From the NCBI GenBank assembly GCA_016719055.1, contig JADKAW010000044.1, positions 173,829 to 237,828 on the forward strand: a DNA stretch of 64,000 nucleotides, read 5' to 3'. The translations under genes and the position numbers were made by a program. The stretch comes from Candidatus Rhodoferax mariagerensis. Its GTDB lineage: Bacteria; Pseudomonadota; Gammaproteobacteria; Burkholderiales; Burkholderiaceae_C. Numbering within the stretch: the stretch's first letter is position 1; each line of letters starts with the position of its first letter. Positions 34,210 through 43,151 of the stretch are shown piece by piece. The notes below the pieces were generated by a model. That model worked only from the letters and a program-made list of their open reading frames with translations, was not told the origin of the DNA and made no database searches.

Positions 34210-34766
34210 ACATGAAATTTGCCCTTTCTGCCCTTGCAGTAGCGCTCCTGGCTGGCTGCGCCAATACCACACCACCCCGCCCTGACCCGACTTACGAAGA
34301 AGCTGCCGCCAGCAAATTTGTCATTGCTAACCGCGATGCCATCAACAAGCTGGTGGCTGGTTTTGACTTGGGCCCCACAGGTGACACGCCGGTGCTGGTT
34401 GCGACCATCGTCAACGTCAACGACACGCGCCGTTCAGCGCCGCTCGGACGCACTTTGTCAGAACAGTATGCCTCGCACATGGTGAATGCCGGCTTTAATG
34501 TGAAGGAAGTCAAACTTCGTGGCGACGTTTTTGTCAAAGAGGAAACCGGCGAGTTGCTGCTGTCGCGTGAGGTCAAAGACATCGCCCAAAGCCACCACGC
34601 CAACTATGTGCTGGTCGGTACCTACTCGCCTGCGGCAACCTTGACCTACGTTAGCCTGAAGTTTGTGCGCACCGAAGACAGTCGCATCATCCGGGGTTAT
34701 GACTACGCCCTGCCCAACGATAAGGACATCAACAAGCTGCTGCAGGTCACACCCAACCGGCCTTGA
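34206..34766 (+). CDS. FlgO-like outer-membrane lipoprotein
   Basis: A 186-residue lipoprotein (lipobox LLAGC at residues 15-19) with a FlgO-type domain (about 50-175: VATIVNVNDTRRSAPLGRTLSEQ, SHHANYVLVGTYSPAA). FlgO in Vibrio is an outer-membrane component linked to flagella; no flagellar gene is in the window, so the role is open. A strong terminator follows. Confidence 0.82.
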   Translation: MNMKFALSALAVALLAGCANTTPPRPDPTYEEAAASKFVIANRDAINKLVAGFDLGPTGDTPVLVATIVNVNDTRRSAPLGRTLSEQYASHMVNAGFNVKEVKLRGDVFVKEETGELLLSREVKDIAQSHHANYVLVGTYSPAATLTYVSLKFVRTEDSRIIRGYDYALPNDKDINKLLQVTPNRP

Positions 34767-34799
34767 GCTTGGCGGGGCAGCCCCTTGCCCCTGAAAATC

Positions 34800-34839
34800 A
34801 AACGGCTGCGATTCTGATGGGATCACAGCCGTTTTTTTT
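34800..34839 (+). terminator. Rho-independent terminator after the FlgO-like gene
   Basis: AAACGGCTG (34800-34808) pairs with CAGCCGTTT (34826-34834), and the stem runs into eight T residues (34832-34839). Confidence 0.88.
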
Positions 34840-34939
34840 GCCGCACGCCATGCTTTGTCACACGCGGACGTACACATGCCCGTTCAGGTTGGTGTCAAAC
34901 TACAAGCAAGGTATGCCGATTGACGAGCTTCAACCGGAT

Positions 34940-36979
34940 TCATTTCTGCTCAAACCTCAGCGGCGCGCTTAACAGGGGCACATAGTTTGGGTTGTAGGTG
35001 CCGCCCTGCGCAAAGTTGCGTTTTTCGTCGATCAACGTGGGCACATCGCCTACCAGATAGGTATCAGCGGCCAGGTTGCTGCGATGTACAGAGCGGTCGG
35101 TGATAACTTCACCCTGCTGGTACGGCCGCCCATCCAGGTGCGTAAAGGTACTCTGGCCGTCGCGCCGATATATCAAATTGACCGGCGTGGCGGCAAACAC
35201 ATCCTTGCCCAAGTGGTAGCGCTGGCTCACCACGACCTGGCGGTAGCGCGCCGCCCCCGCCAGTGCATCGGCTTGAGGCGGGTACAACAGGGCGCCCTGC
35301 ACCCGACCCTGTGCATCCAGATGCTCGCCACGCGCGGTCAAGTCGCGCATCAAACGCTGGCGCAATGCTTGTGAGTCAGTGAACGCCTGCGGGCTGCGGA
35401 TGTTCAGCGCGGGCCAGGGTTGGCTGTAGCCGCGATCAGTGCGCACGGTTTGTGACAAATATCGCTCAATGGGCGCCGGCATGTCGCCATACAGGCTGGC
35501 ACCGACCACATTGTCCAAAAAGTGCCGCATCTCGCCCTTGCCCTCGCCCCGGTTGAACGGGTCCCCCAGTTGTGCTTTCCCTGGGGTGGCCTGCGAGCCA
35601 ACGCTGGCATGGGCTTGATAACCCAGGTAGTCCATCTCTTTCCATCCTGCCGCACCCGGCCACTTGCGTGCCATGGCCCAGGTGCTGTCGACCGTGTTGC
35701 CAGTGCCCGAAGTAAAGCTGGCGGCTTGTTCGGTGCGCACCACGCCACTGTGGCAGCCGATGCATTGGGTCAGTTCCTGCGGGGTTTGCGGGCGCAGCTC
35801 GCCACGCGCATCTTCAATGTAGCCCGCCAGGTACCAGCCGACACCGTTGTCCACCCAGCCCTGGGTGGCATGGCCATAGACCGGCAGGCCTTCTTCTTTC
35901 TCACCGGGGCGGAAGTCGGCGTGGTGAAAGTCTTTCCACTTCATCATGTAGCGCACTTCCTTGACGCGCTGCGAGCGGGTGCCCGCAAAGCGGCTGATGT
36001 CGGCGCGGCTGCCGTCAGCGGCCACGTCCACATAGTGCAGCGGGTGGGCAAATTCGGTGCCCACCGGGTATTCGCCGCGCAGCAGTGGCACACTGTGCGC
36101 CTGGCCAGTGAAATGCTTGCCGTCAGCCGGGGTCAGTCGGTCCTGAATGGCGCGCTCCACCAGATCCAGGTTGTGCTGGTACACATTCAGGCTGAACTGT
36201 CCGCTGGCGTCCCGCATAAAGGCCTGTGGCAAGCGGATGTAAATGCCCGAGACGCTGCCTGTCATGGGTGTGAAGATGCCATACGGCATGAAATTGACCG
36301 CACGCCAGCCGGTCAGCCAACCTGCATGGTCCTTGAAATAACCGCGCGACGCCTCCAGGCTGCGCACAAAGCCATCGGCGTGCGCGGGCAGGTCAGTTGG
36401 GGCCAGGCCAGGAAACAGCCGCATCGGGTGGTTGACCGCACTGTCCCAATCTTTGGCACCGCCCGGGCGCTGGGCAAAGGCGGCACTCCAGTTGTCCTGG
36501 CGCACATAGTTGGCCATCTCAGCAGCACCCCACGCCTGCGGGTCTTGTCCCAGGGCGCGCACGGCGGCCAGCAGTTTTTCGGGCTTGAGGGTGTTTTCCC
36601 AGGGGTTGACCACCGAGAGCGGCTCAAACGGCCGATGCGGCGCAAAACTGTATTCCAGTTGCAGATTGCCCAGGCGGGCCTCAGCCCCGGCCTGCGGCAG
36701 GTTGTTGCCAAGGCCCAGCTTATAGACCCCGTTGGTATGGCAAAACTGGCAAGCGTTTTGCGCACCGTGCGAGGTTTCGATGTAGCACTGCGCCGGAATG
36801 TGCGAATACGGGTTGTCGAACTGCACCGGGTTGAAAAAGTCGCCCACCAAAGCGTGCGCCAAGCCACCCGTGCTGTCTGTGACACCTGGCAACGCAGTGA
36901 CACACGCGCTTAGCACCACTGCTGTGCTGGCAGCACCCAAAATTGACCAGACCAGCGGCTTCCTGATTGAATGTTGCAC
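34940..36979 (-). CDS. Diheme c-type cytochrome-like lipoprotein of unknown function
   Basis: A 679-residue exported protein with a lipobox-like signal end (VLSACVT). Two heme-binding motifs are present: CQFCH at about residue 77 and CIGCH at about residue 415. The spacing, with a large region between, is not that of small cytochromes or known diheme peroxidases. The rest contains many Trp/His/Tyr. It probably works in periplasmic electron transfer. The start at 36979 lies before a terminator-separated PhoX gene, so it is likely its own unit. I do not recognise a named family. Confidence 0.7.
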   Translation of the reverse strand: MQHSIRKPLVWSILGAASTAVVLSACVTALPGVTDSTGGLAHALVGDFFNPVQFDNPYSHIPAQCYIETSHGAQNACQFCHTNGVYKLGLGNNLPQAGAEARLGNLQLEYSFAPHRPFEPLSVVNPWENTLKPEKLLAAVRALGQDPQAWGAAEMANYVRQDNWSAAFAQRPGGAKDWDSAVNHPMRLFPGLAPTDLPAHADGFVRSLEASRGYFKDHAGWLTGWRAVNFMPYGIFTPMTGSVSGIYIRLPQAFMRDASGQFSLNVYQHNLDLVERAIQDRLTPADGKHFTGQAHSVPLLRGEYPVGTEFAHPLHYVDVAADGSRADISRFAGTRSQRVKEVRYMMKWKDFHHADFRPGEKEEGLPVYGHATQGWVDNGVGWYLAGYIEDARGELRPQTPQELTQCIGCHSGVVRTEQAASFTSGTGNTVDSTWAMARKWPGAAGWKEMDYLGYQAHASVGSQATPGKAQLGDPFNRGEGKGEMRHFLDNVVGASLYGDMPAPIERYLSQTVRTDRGYSQPWPALNIRSPQAFTDSQALRQRLMRDLTARGEHLDAQGRVQGALLYPPQADALAGAARYRQVVVSQRYHLGKDVFAATPVNLIYRRDGQSTFTHLDGRPYQQGEVITDRSVHRSNLAADTYLVGDVPTLIDEKRNFAQGGTYNPNYVPLLSAPLRFEQK

Positions 36980-37013
36980 CGGCTTCTCCCCTTGCTTGCT
37001 TACTTCAAAATAG

Positions 37014-37045
37014 ATAGCTGCTACCCCATACAGGAAAAGGGCTAG
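37014..37045 (+). repeat. Intergenic copy of the ATAGCT-N17-AARGGCTAS repeat
   Basis: ATAGCT (37014-37019) and AAGGGCTAG (37037-37045) with 17 bp between. The GGGCTAG half also forms one arm of the terminator at 37035-37068. Confidence 0.5.
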
Positions 37046-37068
37046 CCCACTAAAAGACTAGCCCTTTT
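37035..37068 (-). terminator. Terminator after the PhoX gene
   Basis: AAAAGGGCTAG (37035-37045) and CTAGCCCTTTT (37058-37068) form a perfect 11-bp stem with a 12-nt loop. On the minus strand it lies 26 bp past the PhoX stop and ends in TTTT. It is symmetric and could act in both directions. Confidence 0.82.
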
Positions 37069-37093
37069 GGTTGGCATGCGCAGCGCTTGAGAC

Positions 37094-38980
37094 CTAACGA
37101 ATGGCAGGCAGCCCACCCAGGTAGCCCACTGGCGCGTTGAACTTGTCGATCTTGGCCTCCAGTGCGGCCTTCAGGTTGGCCGGCACCGATGACGGCAAAT
37201 CACCCCAATGCTGGTTGTTGGCCATGATATAGGCGTGACCGTTCAGGTTGTCGAGCACCTGCAGGCCAGTGTTTTCTGCACCTGCGGCCGAGCTCATGAT
37301 GCGGGTGAGTTTTTTGGTGTCAATGTTGTAGGCCCACAGGTAGTTGTTGACGTGCTCGCCCGAGTCTTCGCCAATAAACAGCGTGCGCATCTTTTCCGAG
37401 AAAAACACGTTGTCGGTGTTGGCAATCTTGCCCTCAGCAGCGGTGTTGCCCTTGGCATCCGGTGTCTTGAGCGGTTCGCCCAGCAGGGCGGGCTCCACAT
37501 ACATGTTCACAGCCACGTAGTCAGATGCAATGGCCGCGCCCTTGGCATCGATCTGGCCGCCTTTCATGTCCAAACTGTAAGTGGCACCGGCGCTATTTTT
37601 GGCCAGGCGGATGTCATCTACCGGCTCGCCAGTCATGCTGGTCATGCTGTCGCGGATGGACGAGATGGCCATGTACAGGCGCTTGTCCTTATCGTTGACG
37701 GCTACGCCTTCCATTTTGGTGAATTCGGTGGTGGCACCCATCAAGGCGGCCATGCGGCGGGTTTCCAGGAACGCGGCGGCCTTCTCCTGGCCTGGGTTGA
37801 GCTTCAGGCATTCGTCAGCGGTGGAGCCAGTGCGAACACGGGTGTAACCGGCTTCACAGGTACCGTTTTTGGGCTGAACGGCTGAGAAAATCTTGTAGAA
37901 AGTACTGCTGTCAGCCAGCGCCTTGATCTCGGTGCTGTTGCCGTGGCCCAGCTTGATCCATTTCAGATTGGCACGGCCGCCGTCCTTGTCAGAAGTTTGT
38001 TCCCACTTGGCGGCGTAGATGGTGCCCGCGTCAAGCTTGCCCGGCTGGTCGGCGACAAACATGGCCATCAGGCCGTGAGTGCCATCGTCACCAAAATACG
38101 CCGTCTTGCTGTCGGGCATGATCTTGCCCATTTCCCAGGTGCCACGGCCCATGGCGTAATGCTTGGTAACCTGGGTGCTGCCATCGGGCTTGACCGCCAC
38201 TTCGGTCAAGTAACCATAATGGTAGCGATTGGCCAGTTTCTCGCCCTTGAAATACAGGTCGGTCATGGCTTGCAGGCCAGCCGAGGTCGTGGCATGGTCC
38301 TTGGTCAGCGGGTTGTATTGCAGGTCGTAGTCTTCTTCAGAGCCCAGATGGGTGTTCCAGGGGGTTTGTGAACCAAAGCACGGAATCCACAGGCCGTTGA
38401 CACCCGAAAAGTCGATGGGACGCTGCTTGACCAGGCTCATCTGGCCAGAGTCACTTTGCTTGAGCTCTGACAGCAGCATGCCCATGGGCGCGCGGGCGTG
38501 CCAGTCTTTGACCTTGGCACCCACCGAACCATCCGACAACAACCAGTCGTATTCCAGATGGGTCACCATGAACAGCTTGTCGCCCACTTGCAGCAGGCTG
38601 TTGGAGTCAGGCGTCTCCGCTACCAGCGGTTTGCCCTTGGGGTCCATGATGGGTTCCATCTTGTAGTTGTAGAGCTGCCCGGCAGGGTGCATCTTGCCGT
38701 TCACCTCGCTGGTGGCATCCTTTACCGAAAACAAGGTGGTGTAGCTCAGGGGGTACGTCTTGACACTGCCATCGACATAGGTCACCTTGACCGATGAGTC
38801 GGTGTATGTCTTGATCATTTTGTTGATCTCGGTCGCCGCAGGCGCTGCGGTTTCTGTGAAATCCACACTTTTGACCGCAACCGTACTGGCAGCGCCGCCG
38901 GTGGCACAGCCTCCCAACATCAGCGCGGAGGCAGCAGCCACGGCGCTCAAGGCAAAACAAGCTTGACGAGAGAAAAACAT
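37094..38980 (-). CDS. PhoX-type phosphatase (DUF839), lipoprotein
   Basis: A 628-residue exported protein with signal and lipobox (LMLGGCATGG). The PhoX/DUF839 fold is shown by LWIPCFGSQTPWNTHLGSEEDYD (the TPWxTxLxxEE block) and by KMEGVAVNDKDKRLYMAIS and NVFFSEKMRTLFIGEDSGEH, which supply calcium/iron ligands in PhoX. PhoX releases phosphate from organic esters in the cell envelope. The ATG at 38980 follows AGGAG. A possible Pho box lies upstream. Single-gene unit with a terminator. Confidence 0.88.
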   Translation of the reverse strand: MFFSRQACFALSAVAAASALMLGGCATGGAASTVAVKSVDFTETAAPAATEINKMIKTYTDSSVKVTYVDGSVKTYPLSYTTLFSVKDATSEVNGKMHPAGQLYNYKMEPIMDPKGKPLVAETPDSNSLLQVGDKLFMVTHLEYDWLLSDGSVGAKVKDWHARAPMGMLLSELKQSDSGQMSLVKQRPIDFSGVNGLWIPCFGSQTPWNTHLGSEEDYDLQYNPLTKDHATTSAGLQAMTDLYFKGEKLANRYHYGYLTEVAVKPDGSTQVTKHYAMGRGTWEMGKIMPDSKTAYFGDDGTHGLMAMFVADQPGKLDAGTIYAAKWEQTSDKDGGRANLKWIKLGHGNSTEIKALADSSTFYKIFSAVQPKNGTCEAGYTRVRTGSTADECLKLNPGQEKAAAFLETRRMAALMGATTEFTKMEGVAVNDKDKRLYMAISSIRDSMTSMTGEPVDDIRLAKNSAGATYSLDMKGGQIDAKGAAIASDYVAVNMYVEPALLGEPLKTPDAKGNTAAEGKIANTDNVFFSEKMRTLFIGEDSGEHVNNYLWAYNIDTKKLTRIMSSAAGAENTGLQVLDNLNGHAYIMANNQHWGDLPSSVPANLKAALEAKIDKFNAPVGYLGGLPAIR

Positions 38981-39016
38981 AAACACTCCTGAAGGTAGAA
39001 CAGCGCATTATTTCCT

Positions 39017-39040
39017 TGTCATGTGTCAATTTTTTGACAG
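39017..39040 (-). promoter_or_regulatory. Possible Pho box upstream of the PhoX gene
   Basis: On the minus strand: CTGTCAA, AAAA, TTGACAC. The first 7-mer matches the PhoB consensus CTGTCAT in six of seven; the second is weaker. The 7-4-7 spacing is correct and the site is 37-60 bp before the ATG. The same DNA is also a small palindrome (TGTCAA/TTGACA), so another regulator is possible. Confidence 0.4.
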
Positions 39041-39122
39041 AGATGCGTCTGTTGCGTAATACCTGCTCTACAGCCCGGCAATCAACGACCCAAACGCGTC
39101 AGACATACCGTGACAGGCTTGC

Positions 39123-39962
39123 TCAACGCAGCGTCACTACCGGTAAATGCGTAAGGCCTGCGCGGGGCAACCAGGCAAACACCGAGTCAACGGTGACAGT
39201 CTCAATACGGTCGCCGAACCTTTTTTCAGTGGGGTGGTCGTCAAACGCCACATTGGCCGCCGTCACACGCCCGCCCAGGCGGGTGAGTGCGCCAATCTTT
39301 AACACACTGGGCTGGTAGCCGTTGGCTTGCAACCAGGCCTGCGCTTGAGCGCGCTTGGGTGCGGGCGTGCGCAATTCCGCTGCCAGCGCCAGTGCCATGG
39401 TTTCGATGGCCCACTGGTTGGATTGTTGATATTTGAGCCCCCAGACATAACTCACCATGCTGTAAGGTTTATGATGCAGCAACACCGACCGCGGTGCGTC
39501 ATTCAAAAGCGCCAGCAGTTTGGCCTGCACCTCGGGTGTGGGTACCACCCAGGCCGCTTCAAAGCGCCACAAATCATCCATAAAAAAATCGCCAAGGCCC
39601 TGCCGGTAAATCTGCGACACCGCCGAACCACACTGATTGAGCTTGTGCAACACTCGCCATACGGTGTGCCCTGCCCCGTCCGGCTGCACGTAGGCCAAGC
39701 CCAAATGCGAATAGCGCAGCCCGTAACGCGTCAGGTCTTGCCCGGCGCGGGCCAGCACCACCACCTGCGCACCGCTGGCATCCAGTGCCTTGAGGGTTTT
39801 CTCAGCCAGCTGGAGCGCACGGGTGACTGTCTGCGTTTTGGGTGGCTGTGGCGTGTCGCAAGGTCGCCCGGCCAGCGCGGACCCAGCGGTGAATAGCAGG
39901 CACCACAGTAGCAACAACGGCACCACATCAGAGCGCCGGCCGCCTTGGTTCAACCAACTCAT
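39123..39962 (-). CDS. DUF2145 domain exported protein
   Basis: A 279-residue protein with a signal peptide (LLLLWCLLFTAGSALA) and a single DUF2145 domain (about 35-270: RYSHLGLAYV, NQCGSAVSQIYRQGLGDFF, SNQWAIETMALAL). The block HLGL...NxCG recalls papain-like NlpC/P60-related folds; activity is unproven. Its start overlaps the upstream gene's stop by 4 bp. It is third in a YiaA-hypothetical-DUF2145 unit. Confidence 0.86.
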   Translation of the reverse strand: MSWLNQGGRRSDVVPLLLLWCLLFTAGSALAGRPCDTPQPPKTQTVTRALQLAEKTLKALDASGAQVVVLARAGQDLTRYGLRYSHLGLAYVQPDGAGHTVWRVLHKLNQCGSAVSQIYRQGLGDFFMDDLWRFEAAWVVPTPEVQAKLLALLNDAPRSVLLHHKPYSMVSYVWGLKYQQSNQWAIETMALALAAELRTPAPKRAQAQAWLQANGYQPSVLKIGALTRLGGRVTAANVAFDDHPTEKRFGDRIETVTVDSVFAWLPRAGLTHLPVVTLR

Positions 39963-40417
39963 CGCGTGACTTGCTCGTTGTACAGCAGTGCACGCCCAAG
40001 TTCATTGGGAATAAAAGCGATCACCTCGCCAGCTGCAGACAACAACATACCGGCACCAATGACACTGACCGTGGCCAGCGTGCCCACACCAACTGAAGCG
40101 GCTACCGCACCCCGGCCCAGCACTTCGACACTGACCTGCGCTCCGTCAGACGCGCGCTCCAGCACGTAAACAGTACCACTGGCCAAAACAGCCACCGACT
40201 TAACCACCAGCACCGTCCCCGCCGTGGACAGCACTGCCGGGACCATCAGCACGGCACCAGCAGCCGTGCTTGCCGAGCCAACCACCGAAGCCAGCGGCAT
40301 GACCGACAATGCACTGATGGCCGAAGCCTCGCTTTGGGCCTTTGCAACAAAAGAGGTTGTAGTCCCCGTCGCTACTGTGATGCACGCTATGATGATTGAA
40401 GCAATTGAGCGTTTCAT
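39959..40417 (-). CDS. Hypothetical exported Ala/Gly/Val-rich protein
   Basis: A 152-residue protein with a likely signal peptide (MKRSIASIIIACITVATG). Hydrophobic, low-complexity segments (AAGAVLMVPAVLSTAGTVLVV, given here in part) alternate with short loops, so it may be membrane embedded. It lies between the YiaA-like and DUF2145 genes with 3-bp and overlapping spacing, so it is probably part of the same envelope system. No family recognised. Confidence 0.65.
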   Translation of the reverse strand: MKRSIASIIIACITVATGTTTSFVAKAQSEASAISALSVMPLASVVGSASTAAGAVLMVPAVLSTAGTVLVVKSVAVLASGTVYVLERASDGAQVSVEVLGRGAVAASVGVGTLATVSVIGAGMLLSAAGEVIAFIPNELGRALLYNEQVTR

Positions 40418-40420
40418 GGA

Positions 40421-40906
40421 TTACTCCTCAGCGGCATTGGCAGACATGCTGGACTGGCGGCCCTGCAACCTGGCTTCCATCAAATCAGCCTCATGACGGT
40501 CGCGCAAGGTTTTCGCCAGCGTGAAGGTACAGGTAATCAAATAGAGCCAACTCACTCCCAGAAACGCCTTATAGGTCTCATTTAGTTCCATACGCACCAG
40601 ACCCCAGCCGGTCAGTACCATGGCGGCCAGAAAGCCACCCCACACCACAAAACCAAACATCGGGCTGTCGTTGGCACGACCCTCCAGGCGCGACTTTTCG
40701 CTGTCACGCACATACTTGGCCAGCACAAATGCCGCCGACAGGCAAAAGAAGTAGCCCATCACCATGAATGCCCGAGACAGATCAGCACCCGGCAGGTAAG
40801 CCAGACCCACCGCGCACAAAAAAACCGACAGCGCAAACGAAATCCAGACCTGCATCGTCCAGGCTTTTGAATCACGCTGAATCAGAACTTTGGGGCCAGC
40901 TTGCAT
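40421..40906 (-). CDS. YiaA/YiaB-type inner-membrane protein
   Basis: About 161 residues with four membrane spans in two pairs, each followed by a K-x-L/V-R-D basic loop (AKYVRDSEK; AKTLRDRHE), the mark of YiaA/YiaB proteins. The ATG at 40906 follows GGAG; a GTG at 40918 would use no ribosome site. First gene of the three-gene unit. Function of the family is unknown. Confidence 0.85.
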   Translation of the reverse strand: MQAGPKVLIQRDSKAWTMQVWISFALSVFLCAVGLAYLPGADLSRAFMVMGYFFCLSAAFVLAKYVRDSEKSRLEGRANDSPMFGFVVWGGFLAAMVLTGWGLVRMELNETYKAFLGVSWLYLITCTFTLAKTLRDRHEADLMEARLQGRQSSMSANAAEE

Positions 40907-41004
40907 ATATTTCTCCACGAGTTGTTAAAAGGAAAACCAAGTTTAGAAAAAATAGGGGTTAAAAACGTCAAAAAATTCAACCGGTAACAAAATAGGATCC
41001 ATAG

Positions 41005-41023
41005 AGTATCGATATTCGATACT
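41005..41023. promoter_or_regulatory. 8-bp inverted repeat upstream of the YiaA-like unit
   Basis: AGTATCGA (41005-41012) and TCGATACT (41016-41023), centre TAT. It lies about 100 bp before the YiaA-like gene and 15 bp after the MFS-acyltransferase stop. The lack of a T-run argues for a protein-binding site rather than a terminator. Confidence 0.45.
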
Positions 41024-41037
41024 AGAGTCGCATCAGT

Positions 41038-42945
41038 TTAGCCTTGGGTCAGCAACTGCGCCACCCGCTCGCGCAACAGCGCCGGCTGAATGTCGCTAAC
41101 TGGCACGGCACCCCCAACGTTCAGCCCCACCCGGTTGAACATGCCACGCCGAAACGGGCGCACCATGGCACCGCCCTGCTCCACCCGGCTGAAAAAAGAG
41201 CCCCACAGGTTGGTTAGTGCCATAGGCACCACCGGCACTGAAATGCCCATGGCGCTGGTACGCTCCAAAATCTTCATGATGCCGCCCTTGAACTCTTGCA
41301 GGCTGCCATCTCGGGTCAGGCCGCCTTCAGGAAAAATGCACAGCAGCTCACCCTCTCTGAGCACGTTTGCAGCGGCGTCCAATGCCGTCTCATAGGTTGC
41401 CGGATTCTCACTGCGCGGTGCAATCGGAATCGCCTTGGCCAGCCGGAACAGCCAGCCCAGCACCGGCACCTGAAAAATCCGGTGGTCCATGATGAAGTAG
41501 ATGGGTCGTGGGCTGGCCGCCATCAGCAGCACGGCATCAACAAAACTCACATGGTTGCAGACCAGTACCGCGGCACCTTGCGACGGAATGTTGTCGTCAC
41601 CACGCACCTTGAAGCGGTAGATCAGGCGCGACATGACCCAGGCCACAAAACGCAGCAGGTATTCAGGCACCAACATGAAGATGTAAAACGCCACCACCGC
41701 ATTGGCAATGCCGGTAAGCAGAAAAATCTGCGGAATGCTGAAGCCGCTTTTCAGCAGCACACCTGCGATCACCGAGCTGCCAATCATGAACAGGGCGTTG
41801 AGGATGTTGTTGGCGGCAATGATGCGGGCGCGGTGGGTCGGCTGGCTACGCATCTGGATCAGCGCGTACATCGGCACACTGTACAGGCCGGCAAACAGGC
41901 TCAGCAGCATCAGGTCCAGCATCACGCGCCAGTGTTGTGCCTGCCCGATGAAAGTGCCCACGCCCATGCTGGCCACCTCTGGCAGGCCACGCAGAGCAAA
42001 GTACAGGTCAATCGAAAACACACTCATGCCAATCGCACCCAGCGGCACCAGACCAATCTCGACATGGCGTTTACTCAGCACCTCGCACAGCAGCGAACCG
42101 GCACCAATGCCCACCGAAAAAAGCACCAGCAGAAAAGACGCCACCTGCTCGTCGCCATGCAGCACCTCTTTGGCCAGGCTGGGGAACTGGCTCAAGAATA
42201 CTGCACCAAAAAACCACATCCAACTGATGCCCAGCAGTGAGCGGAACACCGCCAACTGCTCATGTGCAAGCTTCAGGTTGCGCCAGGTTTCTGACACCGG
42301 GTTCCAGTTGATTTTGAGGCCCGGGTCAGTGGCTGGCGAGGCTGGAATCGCCTGCGCCACCATTCGCCCCAGCAATGCCAAGAGCACACAACCAATGGCC
42401 ACATCACGGTGACCCACCTCGGGCATGGCGACCAGCAGACCGCCAGCCACCTGGCCCAGCAAGATCGCGACGAAGGTACCCATCTCGACCATACCGTTGC
42501 CGCCGGTGATTTCGCGCTCGCTCAACACTTGCGGCAAATAGGCAAACTTGACCGGACCAAACAGCGTGGAGTGCAAACCCATCAAAAAGGTGCAGGCCAA
42601 TAACACCGGCACGCTGTCATTCATGAAGCCGTAAGCGGCCAGCAACATGACCACAATCTCAAAATTTTTGACAAACCGCATCATTGATGTCTTGTCGTAC
42701 TTGTCGGTCAACTGGCCACTGGTGGCCGAAAACAGCAAAAACGGCAAAATGAACAGGGCACCAATCAACAAACCGGCCATGTTGGGCGGCAACCAGTCCA
42801 CGCTGAGCTGGTAGGTCACCATCACGGTGAAGGCAAACTTGAACAGGTTGTCGTTGGCGGCACCTGAAAACTGGGTCCAGAAAAACGGCGCAAAACGGCG
42901 TTGCTTGAGCAGCGCAAACTGGTTGGGATGGTCATGATCAGACAT
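41038..42945 (-). CDS. MFS transporter-acyltransferase fusion (LplT/PlsC-like)
   Basis: A 635-residue fusion. Residues 1-425 form a 12-span MFS carrier with LplT-like features (GAANDNLFKFAFTVMVTYQ start). Residues about 430-635 are a PlsC-type acyltransferase with the HX4D motif in NHVSFVDAV and FPEGGLTRDG. By analogy with LplT-Aas, it may flip lysophospholipids inward and re-acylate them. Unlike many Aas proteins it has no acyl-ACP synthetase domain, so the acyl donor must be supplied separately. Divergent XRE gene upstream. Confidence 0.9.
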   Translation of the reverse strand: MSDHDHPNQFALLKQRRFAPFFWTQFSGAANDNLFKFAFTVMVTYQLSVDWLPPNMAGLLIGALFILPFLLFSATSGQLTDKYDKTSMMRFVKNFEIVVMLLAAYGFMNDSVPVLLACTFLMGLHSTLFGPVKFAYLPQVLSEREITGGNGMVEMGTFVAILLGQVAGGLLVAMPEVGHRDVAIGCVLLALLGRMVAQAIPASPATDPGLKINWNPVSETWRNLKLAHEQLAVFRSLLGISWMWFFGAVFLSQFPSLAKEVLHGDEQVASFLLVLFSVGIGAGSLLCEVLSKRHVEIGLVPLGAIGMSVFSIDLYFALRGLPEVASMGVGTFIGQAQHWRVMLDLMLLSLFAGLYSVPMYALIQMRSQPTHRARIIAANNILNALFMIGSSVIAGVLLKSGFSIPQIFLLTGIANAVVAFYIFMLVPEYLLRFVAWVMSRLIYRFKVRGDDNIPSQGAAVLVCNHVSFVDAVLLMAASPRPIYFIMDHRIFQVPVLGWLFRLAKAIPIAPRSENPATYETALDAAANVLREGELLCIFPEGGLTRDGSLQEFKGGIMKILERTSAMGISVPVVPMALTNLWGSFFSRVEQGGAMVRPFRRGMFNRVGLNVGGAVPVSDIQPALLRERVAQLLTQG

Positions 42946-43151
42946 TTTTCGCTTCCTTGGCTTTTCAAGAGGTCAACGGGTTTGCGCAGAGTCAGGTTGG
43001 CCCAACGATGTTTGAGGCAGTGCCATATTTTGCATGAGACCTCTGAGGGTGGGAGCAAGCGCCTGAAGTGTCTGGCACACCCCATCAAAATACTTCAAAA
43101 TGTTGTTTAAATACAAACGCACAATACAGCAAGTATCAAATACCAATACCC

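Noticed and set aside
35522..36913. 463-codon plus-strand ORF
   Set aside because: Antisense to the diheme lipoprotein gene, whose heme motifs and signal peptide fix the real strand.
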